A stretch of 64,000 nucleotides of DNA from CAYYUA01 sp964542585 (GCA_964542585.1 CAZIUI010000001.1:1-64000), one strand, 5' to 3'; counted from the stretch's first letter, positions 1-8,433 are shown. Translations and numbers: made by a program. The notes: a model not told the origin generated them from the letters alone.

Positions 1-450
1 CTATTAGTTTTGAGAAACAAATGTATTATAGTTGGGTTAATAAACATCAAGACTTCATGTTTTAATGAATTAAGGCGTATCAAATTGGGGATGCCTGGGA
101 TTGTGTAAGTTGGTGTTTGATTTGATTAAAACCATTCCCAAGGGGCTGAAGGGTATCGGTCGAAAGAAGAGAAGTTTTTATGCAGCCCAAAACACATAGC
201 CCTTGAACATTATGAAAAAATGTGAATACTATCAATGTCCAGCCACCTACTGTAAAACCCATATTCATACTTCAGAATGATGCTGATAAAATTTGAAAGA
301 TTATAATTTCCACTTTTACGAATTAAGGGTAGCCTTAACCTGCAATGCGCGGGTTTAAAATCTTACAAAGGAAACCTGCCCGATAGCCACTCCTAACTTA
401 ATACAATTACAGGTATTTATAAAAAACCAGCAAATTAACATCATCAATCG
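1..450. other. Left-edge stretch without a convincing gene
   Basis: I see no supported gene here. A 62-codon minus-strand reading frame at 80-268 has no recognisable motif and no ribosome-binding site, and I do not call it. The stretch lies downstream of the histidine kinase on the minus strand. No strong hairpin with a T-run follows that gene. Confidence 0.5.
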
Positions 451-1659
451 CTAGAGGGGTTTTTGCAGGGATACCTTAAAGGTGGCTCCCTCCTCAACCG
501 TTGATGAAACTTGAACATACCCTCCTAATCCTTTCAATAATTTTTCCACGGTAGCCAGGCCGATCCCGGTTCCACTTCCTCCATGACGATCCTTGTTACT
601 GAGGACTTCAAACATCTGAAATATCTGCTCCTGATAAGCTTCACTTATTCCCGGGCCGTTATCCGTTACCCAAAAGTGGTACTGGTTGTCATCCTCCTCA
701 AAGTCAAGCTTTATATTGATGGCGGATTTATCACAGTATTTAATAGCATTGGTCAGCAGGTTTAAGAGAATTTGCTTCAGGGCTGTTTTATTGGTATAAA
801 TCACATGGGAGTTTTCCGGGTAGTCAAATCGGGAAACCTCACTCATATCCAGTAAGCGCTTCAATTCTTCAAAAAAAGCCGGAAGTTGAATAGCTTCCGA
901 ACCTTCCTGTAAAGCCTTGTCATTCTTACTGTAAAGAAGAATACCCTGTACCAGGTTTTCAAGTTCCCGGCAAGCCTGCCCAAGCATCTGTAGCATTTCG
1001 GATCCCTGCTCATCGAGGTTTTCCTGCTGGGTCTGCATAAGGTAATCCGACAGCATCGACAAATTTTTCAGGGGCCCCTTGATGTCATGTGCCGCTCGAT
1101 GAGCAAATTTTTCCAGTTCGGCATTGTTTTGCTCAAGCGCTTGATTAGCCTGGTTAAGCGCCTTTTTTTGCTTGTCCAATTCCATCTGGTTCACCACCTG
1201 GTTAGCAAGCGCTTCTAAAGATTGAACCTGTTCGCTGCTTAGCTTACCGGGCTTTTTATCGACAACGCATAAAGTTCCAACCCGGTACCCCTCAGGATTC
1301 TTCAAGGGAAAACCGGCATAAAAGACAATGTAAGGGTATCCGGTGACGTAGGGGTTGTCATGAAATCGATCGTCTTCCCGGGCATCCGGTACCATCATAA
1401 ATTCCTCGGTACTGGCAACTAAATGCGCGCAAAATGAGTACTCCCGTGGTGTCTCATCTAATTGAAATCCCAGTTGAGAAACAAAGCATTGGCGTTCATC
1501 GGTTACCAGGCTTATAAATGCCACAGGCGTATTGCTCAGCTGGGCAGCTATCCGGATTAAATCATTGTAATGCTGGTCTGGTAAGCGGTAATTGATGGCA
1601 TAATCGGCCAGCGCACTTACCCGCTCATGATCATCTGAAGGCGTTTGTGGCTTTTTCAT
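451..1659 (-). CDS. GAF-domain sensor histidine kinase
   Basis: A soluble two-component sensor kinase of 402 residues with no signal peptide or membrane segment, so it should sense in the cytoplasm. An N-terminal GAF domain spans about residues 25-160 and ends in GTLCVVD, typical of this sensor type. A short coiled coil (about 155-188) leads into the dimerisation/phosphoacceptor helix, with His191 in the H-box (AAHDIKGPLKNL). The HATPase_c domain has the N-box near Asn304, G1 box DNGPG (333-337) and G2 box GSGTGIGLA (361-369), so all catalytic motifs are present. There is no receiver domain, and no response regulator lies nearby, so its partner is elsewhere (orphan kinase). The ATG start puts the GAF domain right after a short tail. 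The family call is firm. The ligand of the GAF domain cannot be told from sequence. Confidence 0.93.
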   Translation of the reverse strand: MKKPQTPSDDHERVSALADYAINYRLPDQHYNDLIRIAAQLSNTPVAFISLVTDERQCFVSQLGFQLDETPREYSFCAHLVASTEEFMMVPDAREDDRFHDNPYVTGYPYIVFYAGFPLKNPEGYRVGTLCVVDKKPGKLSSEQVQSLEALANQVVNQMELDKQKKALNQANQALEQNNAELEKFAHRAAHDIKGPLKNLSMLSDYLMQTQQENLDEQGSEMLQMLGQACRELENLVQGILLYSKNDKALQEGSEAIQLPAFFEELKRLLDMSEVSRFDYPENSHVIYTNKTALKQILLNLLTNAIKYCDKSAINIKLDFEEDDNQYHFWVTDNGPGISEAYQEQIFQMFEVLSNKDRHGGSGTGIGLATVEKLLKGLGGYVQVSSTVEEGATFKVSLQKPL

Positions 1660-2086
1660 TTACGCTAATTTTGGGAGATAGCGCTCCCACTATAACCCAT
1701 TACAAAGAAACAATTCTCTAACTTTTTTTTAAGGCCCATTTAGTTTGCTGCATCACCCTATATGCGGAATCGGCTTTGGAAAAGTATTGGCGCATCCTTC
1801 ATTAAAACCATGACCATACGCATAAAACGGGTTCAAAAACTTTATTCAATTGCTTTCCGGATAAAGGAAACCAGCTTGCGGCATCCAACCGGTTAAAAGC
1901 CCCGTAAAGGCCTGTGGCAATCCTTTCTAAACTTGCCATTAGCCATAATTGCTAATTAGTTAAGGCCTTATGGAAGGTGGAAGCTTAGTGCTTAGCCTTT
2001 GGTATAGGGTTCAAAAATCTTTAAACAACTACCAAAATTTATTAGCTTAGAAACTTAATTGATGTAGCCTTAAAAGACGTGATCCT
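1660..2086. other. Intergenic region between kinase and membrane protein
   Basis: About 430 bases between divergent genes. I find no coding sequence above noise and no clear TAnnTTTG promoter. A looser TA-GCC-TTTG element (three bases between the halves) sits near 1994-2002, upstream of the plus-strand gene. It is too weak to call. Confidence 0.4.
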
Positions 2087-2530
2087 ATGCAAGAGCTGGA
2101 GTTAAAACTACTACCCCGTTATATAAAGCTGGTGGCTCTTAGTCTGCTGCCTGTTACTGCACTTATCCTTTTGGTCATGGGAAAGCTGGGATTAGGACAA
2201 TTTGCCGGTGCTGAAGTTTTTACCGCGCTCAAAAGTATTGCTCTGTTGAGCGCTTTATTGTTTATAATGGCTAAAGACAAAGTCGAAAATTCGTTAACCA
2301 AGCAGCTCCGGCTTCATGCTATGGCAACCGCTTTTATGTTTGCAATAATGTACTTTAGTATTCAGCCTTTTATCAGGTTAGCTTTTGATGGAGTTTTCGC
2401 CTTCTGGAAAGATTTTGGAATTTTTCAGTTATTTCTTGTAATGATTTTCCTTTACCTCGGCATATTTTATTTCTCCAAATGGAAATACCGCATTTACTCC
2501 ATACCTCGTAGGAGAAAGAATGGAGTTTAA
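2087..2530 (+). CDS. Small integral membrane protein of unknown function
   Basis: A 147-residue protein that I do not recognise. It has four hydrophobic stretches, at about residues 15-33, 45-62, 78-100 and 105-130, long enough to cross the membrane. Short basic ends flank them, with the C-terminal tail rich in Arg and Lys (IPRRRKNG), which suggests that end is cytoplasmic. No signal peptidase site and no catalytic motif are visible. It stands alone: the kinase upstream is divergent, and the downstream neighbour is a decayed transposase on the other strand. Long hydrophobic runs without internal stops make a real gene likely, but no function can be given. Confidence 0.7.
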   Translation: MQELELKLLPRYIKLVALSLLPVTALILLVMGKLGLGQFAGAEVFTALKSIALLSALLFIMAKDKVENSLTKQLRLHAMATAFMFAIMYFSIQPFIRLAFDGVFAFWKDFGIFQLFLVMIFLYLGIFYFSKWKYRIYSIPRRRKNGV

Positions 2531-2630
2531 GTTAACCGGGCCCAATTTTAGGTCAAGGATTGAACAAAATTAAGTTTGCTTCTAATTTTTAAATGCATTT
2601 CAGGCTGCTTTTGCCTAATAATAGTCACTA

Positions 2631-3053
2631 CTAGCCAATTTGAGATTCTAAAGTTTCTTTCGGATAATCTTCTTGAAATCGCCTGAAATAGGCTTTCAGG
2701 TTACCATAAAGTTATAATTTGTCACCTGCCGGTCTGGCCGCAATCTTTTCATTTTTGACACTTCACTACAATTGTTCAACAAAGACCTTATTAACATCCC
2801 GGCCTTTTCCAGCCATAGAAATCTTGACATCCTGAGCCTTCAATACATTTAAGTAAGGCTTAATCGGGCATTTAGCACCTTGATCGGAGTTCATGCTTGC
2901 CCTTACCCCATGATGCTTGTTGACTTCTTCTATGATATGGCTGACCCATTCACTTTTCATCGTATGGCAAGAGCTTGCAAAGGAAAGCGGTAAGCGTTCC
3001 GCCAGGCACCTATTGTGCAGGAAACAAGGGCCAATTCCCGAATTAAAAGACAC
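2631..3053 (-). pseudogene. Decayed IS3-family transposase (integrase core remnant)
   Basis: The minus strand encodes the C-terminal half of an IS3-type (rve, DDE) transposase. Visible pieces are SDQGAK (the second catalytic Asp region; functional copies usually read SDQGxQ), PYLNVLKAQDVKISMAGKGR (typically NGIKISMDGKGR) and VFVEQL (typically IFIERLW, with the catalytic Glu). Directly after VEQL the codons for the expected Trp-Arg are TAG TGA, and the same frame continues SVKNEKI, matching the usual WRSVKYE. Another stop follows, and then LKAYFRRF, like the family's LKxYFxFYN. The open part (2766-3053) is therefore only a fragment. The N-terminal half and the first catalytic Asp are not seen. 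This is a dead insertion-sequence relic. No terminal inverted repeats were found. Confidence 0.8.
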
Positions 3054-3078
3054 GGGCTAACATACCCGGTCAGTATAA

Positions 3079-3115
3079 AAAATCCCTCTCGGCTATGCGA
3101 CCTGGGAGGGATTTA
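3079..3115 (-). terminator. Rho-independent terminator of the LamG/T9SS gene
   Basis: An inverted repeat AAATCCCTC (3080-3088) and GAGGGATTT (3106-3114) lies about 40 bases past the stop of the minus-strand gene that ends at 3152. On the minus strand the stem is followed by a run of T. The position and shape fit an intrinsic terminator. Confidence 0.75.
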
Positions 3116-3151
3116 TGTAATGGAGTTAGGTCCGGGGTACGCCGAAAAAGG

Positions 3152-4966
3152 TTAATCCACCTTTACAAACCGCTTATGAAGGCGTATATCTTCGTCTTGG
3201 AAGATCAGCACATACTGGCCGTCTGTCAGGTGCTGAACCGGGAGGTTTTGGATACTGCCGGGCTCTACCGCTTGCGAGGTGCGGTAGACTTCCTTGCCGT
3301 ACATGTTACGGATGGTCACTTCAGCCGTCCCTTCTACCTGCCCGGCTAGCTGGTAGCGGAGGTTATCGGTGACCGGATTGGGGAAAAGCGTTAAGCTCGG
3401 GTTTCCGCTGTCAAATTCAGAAGCCTCGCGGTTGACCACGGTGATGTTGGTGTACTCGTAACTACCATCGAAATCCACCTGCTTGAGCCGGTAATAGCTG
3501 GTGCGGACGTTCCGGATGGCTGCATCCTTGAAGGTATAGGTCTGGGGCTCCGTGGTGGTGCCGTGGCCGTCAACCCGGCCGATGTTCTGCCATTGCTCAG
3601 CTACCCGCTTCTGCACCTGAAAGTGGCGGTTGTTGGTTTCAGAAGCCGTCTCCCATTTTAGTTTATTAAAGCCGTCCTTAGCCGTAGCTGTAAAGCTCGT
3701 TAGTTCTACCGGGAGGGTGCTGTTATTTGGCTCGTCATTGCCTAAGGTGATTTCATTATAGTTTAATTTGTTATTTCCACTCCCAAAATTTATACCATCA
3801 AATCTGATGTTATCATCAGCAAAAGTAGCAGAAGTGGCGCCATCTACATCTTCTTGAAAATTAGAACTTGATTCTCCTTCTACTATGTCAAAATCACTCA
3901 CAGACCCAGACGATGACCCGGCCTGGGCCTCATCTGTGTTGAAAGTAAAATCAGGCTTTGCGTTGCCTAGTTGGTTATCATAATACCATACTCGGCCTAG
4001 TCTGTTATCAGTGTTATTATTGTTGTCTTCATAGTCACTTACAATACCAGTTCCACCATCATGACCAACTATTAAAAACCCATCCTTGTTAAATTTACTT
4101 TTACTTTCGAAAACTCTTAAGCCTTTGCTTACCGCATCGTTATCTGCCTCCCACACAGCTTCTACTTCAGTAGAATACTTTCCACCATCTAATTCAGTAG
4201 CATCGGTAATAACGGCTGAAGAACTCACAAAGCTGCCACTATTAACAGTTCCGTTATTAGAGCCTGCTTGATCTTCAGTATTACTACTATTGCCATTATT
4301 GTTATTCATGTTGTAGTAGTGCTCCAAATTGCTAACAGAGCTTACAGGCGTACTTCTGTGCTTGTACTCTTCGATTTCGGATTGGGTGCGAGCATCACTC
4401 CAGAATTTCAGCTCATCAAATTTTCCTAAGATGTTTTTATTAGTGTTACTGTTGTTTTTATCATAGGTTCCTAAGTTCAGCTGCTGTGAAGCACTGTAAT
4501 TAATATTTGACGCATCGAAATTACTACCGGAAATATCCTTAGTACTAACGTCATCATCCACATACAACTTCAGTTTATCATTAGAGGCATCTAAGACAGC
4601 CACAATAAAATGCGGGACGTCATTTTGGATATCGGTAGTGGAATTGGTGATAGTTACAGTGTTGGTGCCGTCCGTTACCTTGAATTGAAGGTTATCACTA
4701 CTGTTTTCAAAGATCATATAAGATTGCTCACTATTCCCCCACCTTGAAAATAACCCCACATCATTATTTGAGTTACTTCCATTATCATCAAACCAAAAAG
4801 ATACGGTAAAGCTGCTTTGCTGCTCAAAACCGGCATCCGAGGAAAATTGGACATCATCGCTGGTTCCGGTAAGATCAATATCATCTCCTCGCACCTGACC
4901 CTGAACTGTGGTGGTCAAGTCCAAAAGCAAAATCATCATTATAAAGACCGGTAATTTTTGTAGCAT
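3152..4966 (-). CDS. Secreted LamG-like protein with T9SS type A sorting domain
   Basis: A 604-residue exported protein. Residues 1-23 form a signal peptide (MLQKLPVFIMMILLLDLTT...). A concanavalin/LamG-like jelly-roll domain follows at about 25-215, rich in Asn and Ser, with the family feature of a helix of the type FWSDARTQSEI. A second low-complexity beta region reaches about residue 410. From LPVELTSF (about 415) the protein has the standard linker found before Bacteroidota sorting domains, with one fibronectin-like fold, then LFPNP (about 524) and the C-terminal type A domain ending LHKRFVKVD. Such proteins pass the outer membrane by T9SS and are anchored or released. LamG suggests carbohydrate or matrix binding, which is inference. 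Base composition changes sharply inside the gene near 3720: the C-terminal part is clearly richer in G+C. Confidence 0.88.
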   Translation of the reverse strand: MLQKLPVFIMMILLLDLTTTVQGQVRGDDIDLTGTSDDVQFSSDAGFEQQSSFTVSFWFDDNGSNSNNDVGLFSRWGNSEQSYMIFENSSDNLQFKVTDGTNTVTITNSTTDIQNDVPHFIVAVLDASNDKLKLYVDDDVSTKDISGSNFDASNINYSASQQLNLGTYDKNNSNTNKNILGKFDELKFWSDARTQSEIEEYKHRSTPVSSVSNLEHYYNMNNNNGNSSNTEDQAGSNNGTVNSGSFVSSSAVITDATELDGGKYSTEVEAVWEADNDAVSKGLRVFESKSKFNKDGFLIVGHDGGTGIVSDYEDNNNNTDNRLGRVWYYDNQLGNAKPDFTFNTDEAQAGSSSGSVSDFDIVEGESSSNFQEDVDGATSATFADDNIRFDGINFGSGNNKLNYNEITLGNDEPNNSTLPVELTSFTATAKDGFNKLKWETASETNNRHFQVQKRVAEQWQNIGRVDGHGTTTEPQTYTFKDAAIRNVRTSYYRLKQVDFDGSYEYTNITVVNREASEFDSGNPSLTLFPNPVTDNLRYQLAGQVEGTAEVTIRNMYGKEVYRTSQAVEPGSIQNLPVQHLTDGQYVLIFQDEDIRLHKRFVKVD

Positions 4967-5614
4967 ATTTTGACTCTTTTAAAGATTAAGCAAAATTTTT
5001 ATTTTAAAATAAATTTATAACTGAACAAACTTTAGCAATTAAAGTTTTTTAAACATTAAAAAAGTAAAAATATGCATCTATTTTTTATGATAAATGCCTA
5101 AAAATGAAGATTAAAATAGCTGTAATATCGTTAAAACCCTTTTTTTAATCGATTAAATTTTGTTTAAGGTTTTTTAAACAAATTTTGATCCTCCCTCTTT
5201 TCAATCCTATAACTGACAAGTATTCTTAAGGGTTTGCCGTTAATCTAGCCGCATATCAGGGAAGACATCCTTGCGGCTCCCCTGATAACATGAAGTTTGC
5301 CCTAAGGCAAGGCTTTTAGAAACCAATACCTGCGCTAAATAAATGGCCGGTAACAACCGCTAATGTTAAGAAGTAGGGTGATATCGGTTTTTATTAGGCT
5401 TTTAAATTGAATTCATGTAAAACTTGCCGGAGGTAGGGCGCGCTCGGGGGAGTGTTGGAGGAGATGGCCCTAGAGGTCCTTAGGATTAAGGCTGTTATTA
5501 GTCGATTTTGAAAAAATTGTAAAAATTCGGAAAAGCATTCGTGGCTTACCCTGTTTCCTGAAAGGGGTTGGCAATTTTTATAAAAACGTATACCAACCGA
5601 TCTTGCATGTTCAT
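4967..5614. other. AT-rich gene-free region with two inverted repeats
   Basis: No gene is supported here. The part next to the LamG gene (4970-5200) is very AT-rich and probably carries its promoter. It contains a perfect AT-rich hairpin TTTGTTTAA (5159-5167) / TTAAACAAA (5174-5182). A second inverted repeat TATCAGGG (5254-5261) / CCCTGATA (5280-5287) has no T-run after it on either strand. The part at 5400-5480 is richer in G+C and looks like old non-coding sequence. Confidence 0.5.
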
Positions 5615-6115
5615 CTACTCAAACTCCTCACAATCTTCGGAAGGCTCATAAACGCCACCGCCTTGTTGGTATACGATTTTAGCGCCCAGATGCGCGGTAT
5701 AAGCCAAGTAGGCATTGCCTGCCAATAGCCCGATTACCAAAAGGGCATAAACGATGCTTTGAAAACGTTTCAGCCAAGTGGTGAACTGATTAATAAGCAA
5801 TAGGAGAGAGAGCCCCGAAAAAATGTAAGCCACCGTATAGGACTTATGCTCATGCTCTTCTAATACGGTAGGGTCACATAGCGTGCGAACCACTTCGGAA
5901 TCCGCCAGTGATCCGGTATAGATTGTCCCCCACGTTAAAGCAGAACCCCCGATGATCAACAGTTGGCCGGCTTTGGACAGGAAAGCTTTTTGGCTTTTCG
6001 GCAACAGGAATCCCAATAACCACAGCAGACTGCCAACTATCAACAAGGCTACGGTAAAATGGACGAACTGAGGGTGGAGGAGCTCAGTTCGCCACATCGA
6101 AGGAATTTCAGGCAT
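5615..6115 (-). CDS. DUF2231 family membrane protein
   Basis: A 166-residue membrane protein of the DUF2231 family. The family's N-terminal signature HPxxVHFxxALL is present as HPQFVHFTVALL (residues 14-25). Four membrane segments follow, at about 20-38, 48-66, 90-110 and 118-138. The C-terminal HLGAKIVYQQGGGV is also typical. In related proteins the conserved histidines have been suggested to bind haem or metal, but the function is not established. It lies 32 bases after a small lipoprotein gene on the same strand, so the two are probably co-transcribed from the TAAATTTG promoter upstream of the lipoprotein. The acidic tail EDCEEFE carries a lone Cys. Confidence 0.85.
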   Translation of the reverse strand: MPEIPSMWRTELLHPQFVHFTVALLIVGSLLWLLGFLLPKSQKAFLSKAGQLLIIGGSALTWGTIYTGSLADSEVVRTLCDPTVLEEHEHKSYTVAYIFSGLSLLLLINQFTTWLKRFQSIVYALLVIGLLAGNAYLAYTAHLGAKIVYQQGGGVYEPSEDCEEFE

Positions 6116-6147
6116 GAATCAATCACCTTTTCATCGGCATTCCAGGG

Positions 6148-6468
6148 TTACTCTATGATCTTAACCTTCAAGGGATTCAGGCGTTTCCCCACTTTTTCTA
6201 CTTTCACACTGACGTTCTGATCAGCCTTAAGCTTATCAAAAGGAACGGATTTCCCGTTTTGCATGAGTTGCGTGCTGTCGGTAAAATAGAGTTCCAGCTC
6301 TTTGTCCTTATGCTTAACGTAGATCTCATTTTCATCCGGTTTCACCTTCTTGATGGTTCCTTCATACGTTCCGCTTTCTACAATGTTGTTGCTTTCGCTA
6401 CCGCCACCACAGCCTGCCAGAAAGCTTATGAAGCCAACAACCATGAAATAAAACAGTGCTTTTTTCAT
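6148..6468 (-). CDS. Small lipoprotein with predicted beta-barrel/OB-like domain
   Basis: The best start is the ATG at 6468, not the longer reading frame that opens at 6564. From there the protein begins MKKALFYFM, followed by a hydrophobic stretch and a lipobox LAGC, so it is a 106-residue lipoprotein. The mature part is Gly-rich next to the Cys, then about 75 residues of alternating hydrophobic and charged beta-strands (GTYEGTIKKV, EIYVKHKD, NVSVKVEKV). This resembles small OB-fold metal- or ligand-binding proteins, but no specific family is recognised. The extra 32 codons upstream lie across the promoter and lack a signal-peptide character. It probably forms an operon with the DUF2231 gene 32 bases downstream. 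Confidence 0.75.
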   Translation of the reverse strand: MKKALFYFMVVGFISFLAGCGGGSESNNIVESGTYEGTIKKVKPDENEIYVKHKDKELELYFTDSTQLMQNGKSVPFDKLKADQNVSVKVEKVGKRLNPLKVKIIE

Positions 6469-6497
6469 AACAGGGCGTTTTTTGGTGTTTAGGAATA

Positions 6498-6505
6498 CAA
6501 ATTTA
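6498..6505 (-). promoter_or_regulatory. Bacteroidota -7 promoter element (TAAATTTG)
   Basis: On the minus strand, TAAATTTG matches the Bacteroidota -7 consensus TAnnTTTG exactly. It lies 30 bases upstream of the ATG at 6468, a normal distance. This supports the short start for the lipoprotein. No clear TTTG -33 element is seen. Confidence 0.55.
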
Positions 6506-6682
6506 CAAGTCTGAGAAATACGAATTGAACGAGCACCTGCATGTAAAACAACCACGGAACCCATTATCGGGTATGCCTTGTAGAAACCAAATAATAGGCA
6601 ATTCCTCTAAAGCAAAAGCACTTTAAGAGCATTTTAACAGGCTATCATGCGCTTTTAAAATTTCCGGTGATTTCAGTCCCGA

Positions 6683-8083
6683 TCACTGCCGTTTGAACAA
6701 ATATTTGCCATTCTGTAGCAAGTAAAATTCCTGGAAACGATCTTTTTCAGGCCTTTTAAATATCATTTCCAATCTGGCCTGGCGGAATTCAAAAGAGGTA
6801 TCGGAGGTTGGCGTTAGCGGAAATTCCGGCTGCCCGGTAGCCTGGGCAAGCAGGGCGTCACCCTCCGCCCGGAGCTTGATGTCCAGGGGATGGTCATCAC
6901 AGGCGTATTCTCCGGCCATTTTAGCAATCCGTTCGGGATTAAGGTTGATATTTCTGGTTTCCATCTCTGGGATTTTGTAATCCTTTTCAAATAAGATATT
7001 CAGGACGCCTATTCCTACTTTGTTAAAAGTGTAATTCAGGGCATTGGCTGTTACGGCAAATCCTACGCTATCATTTGGGAAATACCCAACCTGGGCGCGA
7101 TAACCGTCAATGCCGCCAGTATGCCCATAGCTTTTACGGTTGCCGAAAGGCGCCTCTAACAGACCCAGGCCATACGGGTTTTTCGAGGTTACACCCTTTG
7201 TCATGGTGGTCATTTGATCCAAACGCTGGGAGTCCACCAATTGGCCATGGAAGAGGCCATGGATAAACTTTACCAGGTCAGCGGATGTGGAATACATACC
7301 CCCAGCCCCATACGAGGTTGAGGGATGGGTAGGGTCTTCGTGCTCCCAAGCATTGCCCTGCCATTCAAAGGATTGGGCTTCCTGCTTTTTTAGCTTCTGT
7401 TTGCCAAAATAAGTTCGTTTCAGGCCCAAAGGTTCAATGATGCGGGCTTTCAGGAGCTCGGGGTAGGATTTACCCGTAATTTCCTCTATGATGTAAGCCA
7501 ATAGCACATAATTGGTGTTGCTGTACTGGAATTTCCCACCTGGCGAAAATTCTGTTTTCAAATCCCGGAAATAAGCAAGCATTTCTTCTTTGGTCCGCTT
7601 ACTGTGGCTCCAGCTTTGGTAGGCCGAATCATTGGTGTAGTTGTGCAACCCACTACGGTGCCGCAGCATGTTTTCCATAGTTATGGAATCCGCATTGGGC
7701 ATGTCAGGGTAGAATTCAGCGAGCGAGGTGGTAAGGCTTACCTTGTTATCCTCCGCTAGCTGCATAAAAAGGGTAGCAGTAAAGGTTTTGGTTATGGATC
7801 CGATGTTATAGGCCGTCTGGTGAGTAGCCGGAATGGTGTCCCCATCCTTGATAGCAGCATAACCGTAAGCTTTATTATGCACAAACTCGCCTTTTTTAGA
7901 AGCGGCAACAGCTCCTAACATTTTATTGTTATCAACTAATTTTTGAAAGAGCGTATCCATTTTAGGAATGGCGGCCTGCTTAACCACTAATGAAGTTTGT
8001 TGTTCCCTGGAATTATTATCAGTATTACAAGCGGTAGCCGCTAACAGGCTTATTGCGAGCAAAAAGGGGATAAGTTTAACCAT
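6683..8083 (-). CDS. Serine hydrolase, class C beta-lactamase/PBP4* fold lipoprotein
   Basis: A 466-residue member of the beta-lactamase class C (PF00144) family. The start MVKLIPFLLA and hydrophobic run end at Cys19 (ATAC, a slightly weak lipobox), so it is probably a periplasm-facing lipoprotein. The catalytic motifs are intact: SxxK as SITK (96-99), YxN as YSN (187-189) and the KTG-equivalent HTGG (321-324). A separate C-terminal domain (about 370-466) of beta-strands, as in many Bacteroidota esterase/peptidase homologues, follows. HTGG instead of KTG is common in the peptidase and esterase branches and argues against a dedicated antibiotic-resistance beta-lactamase. The likely substrate is a peptide or ester, unknown. 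It has its own TATATTTG promoter. Confidence 0.88.
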   Translation of the reverse strand: MVKLIPFLLAISLLAATACNTDNNSREQQTSLVVKQAAIPKMDTLFQKLVDNNKMLGAVAASKKGEFVHNKAYGYAAIKDGDTIPATHQTAYNIGSITKTFTATLFMQLAEDNKVSLTTSLAEFYPDMPNADSITMENMLRHRSGLHNYTNDSAYQSWSHSKRTKEEMLAYFRDLKTEFSPGGKFQYSNTNYVLLAYIIEEITGKSYPELLKARIIEPLGLKRTYFGKQKLKKQEAQSFEWQGNAWEHEDPTHPSTSYGAGGMYSTSADLVKFIHGLFHGQLVDSQRLDQMTTMTKGVTSKNPYGLGLLEAPFGNRKSYGHTGGIDGYRAQVGYFPNDSVGFAVTANALNYTFNKVGIGVLNILFEKDYKIPEMETRNINLNPERIAKMAGEYACDDHPLDIKLRAEGDALLAQATGQPEFPLTPTSDTSFEFRQARLEMIFKRPEKDRFQEFYLLQNGKYLFKRQ

Positions 8084-8105
8084 TATGAGGTTTTTAAGTC
8101 TTTGG

Positions 8106-8113
8106 TCAAATAT
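8106..8113 (-). promoter_or_regulatory. Bacteroidota -7 promoter element (TATATTTG)
   Basis: TATATTTG on the minus strand matches TAnnTTTG and lies 22 bases before the ATG of the serine hydrolase at 8083. The -33 region has no exact TTTG. Confidence 0.5.
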
Positions 8114-8145
8114 AGGTATTACTAAAAAAGGATAATAGAAAGTTT

Positions 8146-8394
8146 ATGGATAGGCTAGCTGCCTTGGTAGGTAGATTGAAAAGTTTCTACGATGCGTTTT
8201 TGGACCTGTTAGAATTAAAGTTGGCTCACTGCTAATACCAATGATGAAATGAAGAAACCAATTATCAAGCTTGAGCATTGGAGATACTGGGTGTGGTTGC
8301 AGTTAGGTGTGTATAGTTAAGAATTATGACCAATTGGCCCGAACTTAAAAGATCAATAATTGATAAGTTTAATAAACGAGAGTTGAACCATTGA
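8146..8394 (+). other. Three consecutive tiny ORFs, possible small-protein operon or gene relic
   Basis: On the plus strand three ATG-started frames follow each other closely: 8146-8235 (29 residues, MDRLAALVGRLKSFY...), 8249-8320 (23 residues, MKKPIIKLEHWRYWVW...) and 8326-8394 (22 residues, MTNWPELKRSIIDKF...). The gaps are 13 and 5 bases, and a terminator follows 15 bases after the last. The first peptide is a Leu-rich amphipathic helix, the second is Trp/aromatic-rich and the third is charged. All have protein-like composition. They are either real micro-proteins or pieces of one frameshifted gene. I recognise no family. The first frame is open back to about 8116, so its start is uncertain. 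Confidence 0.3.
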
Positions 8395-8409
8395 CATTAA
8401 CGCTTGTGC

Positions 8410-8433
8410 AAAGGGTGTCGCCCCCTTTTTTTT
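8410..8433 (+). terminator. Rho-independent terminator, plus strand
   Basis: AAAGGG (8410-8415) and CCCTTT (8423-8428) form a stem with a G+C-rich loop region, followed by T8. There is no annotated plus-strand gene upstream other than the tiny ORFs at 8146-8394, so it implies that a transcript ends here. Confidence 0.6.

Noticed and set aside
80..268. 62-codon minus-strand reading frame at the left edge
   Set aside because: No motif, no ribosome-binding site, no plausible neighbour relation; random-looking composition.
5254..5287. Inverted repeat TATCAGGG / CCCTGATA as a terminator
   Set aside because: No T-run follows on either strand, and no gene ends there. Kept only as a repeat within the intergenic entry.
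6683..8083. Antibiotic-resistance beta-lactamase
   Set aside because: The class C fold is present, but HTGG in place of KTG and the C-terminal domain point to the esterase/peptidase branch rather than AmpC.
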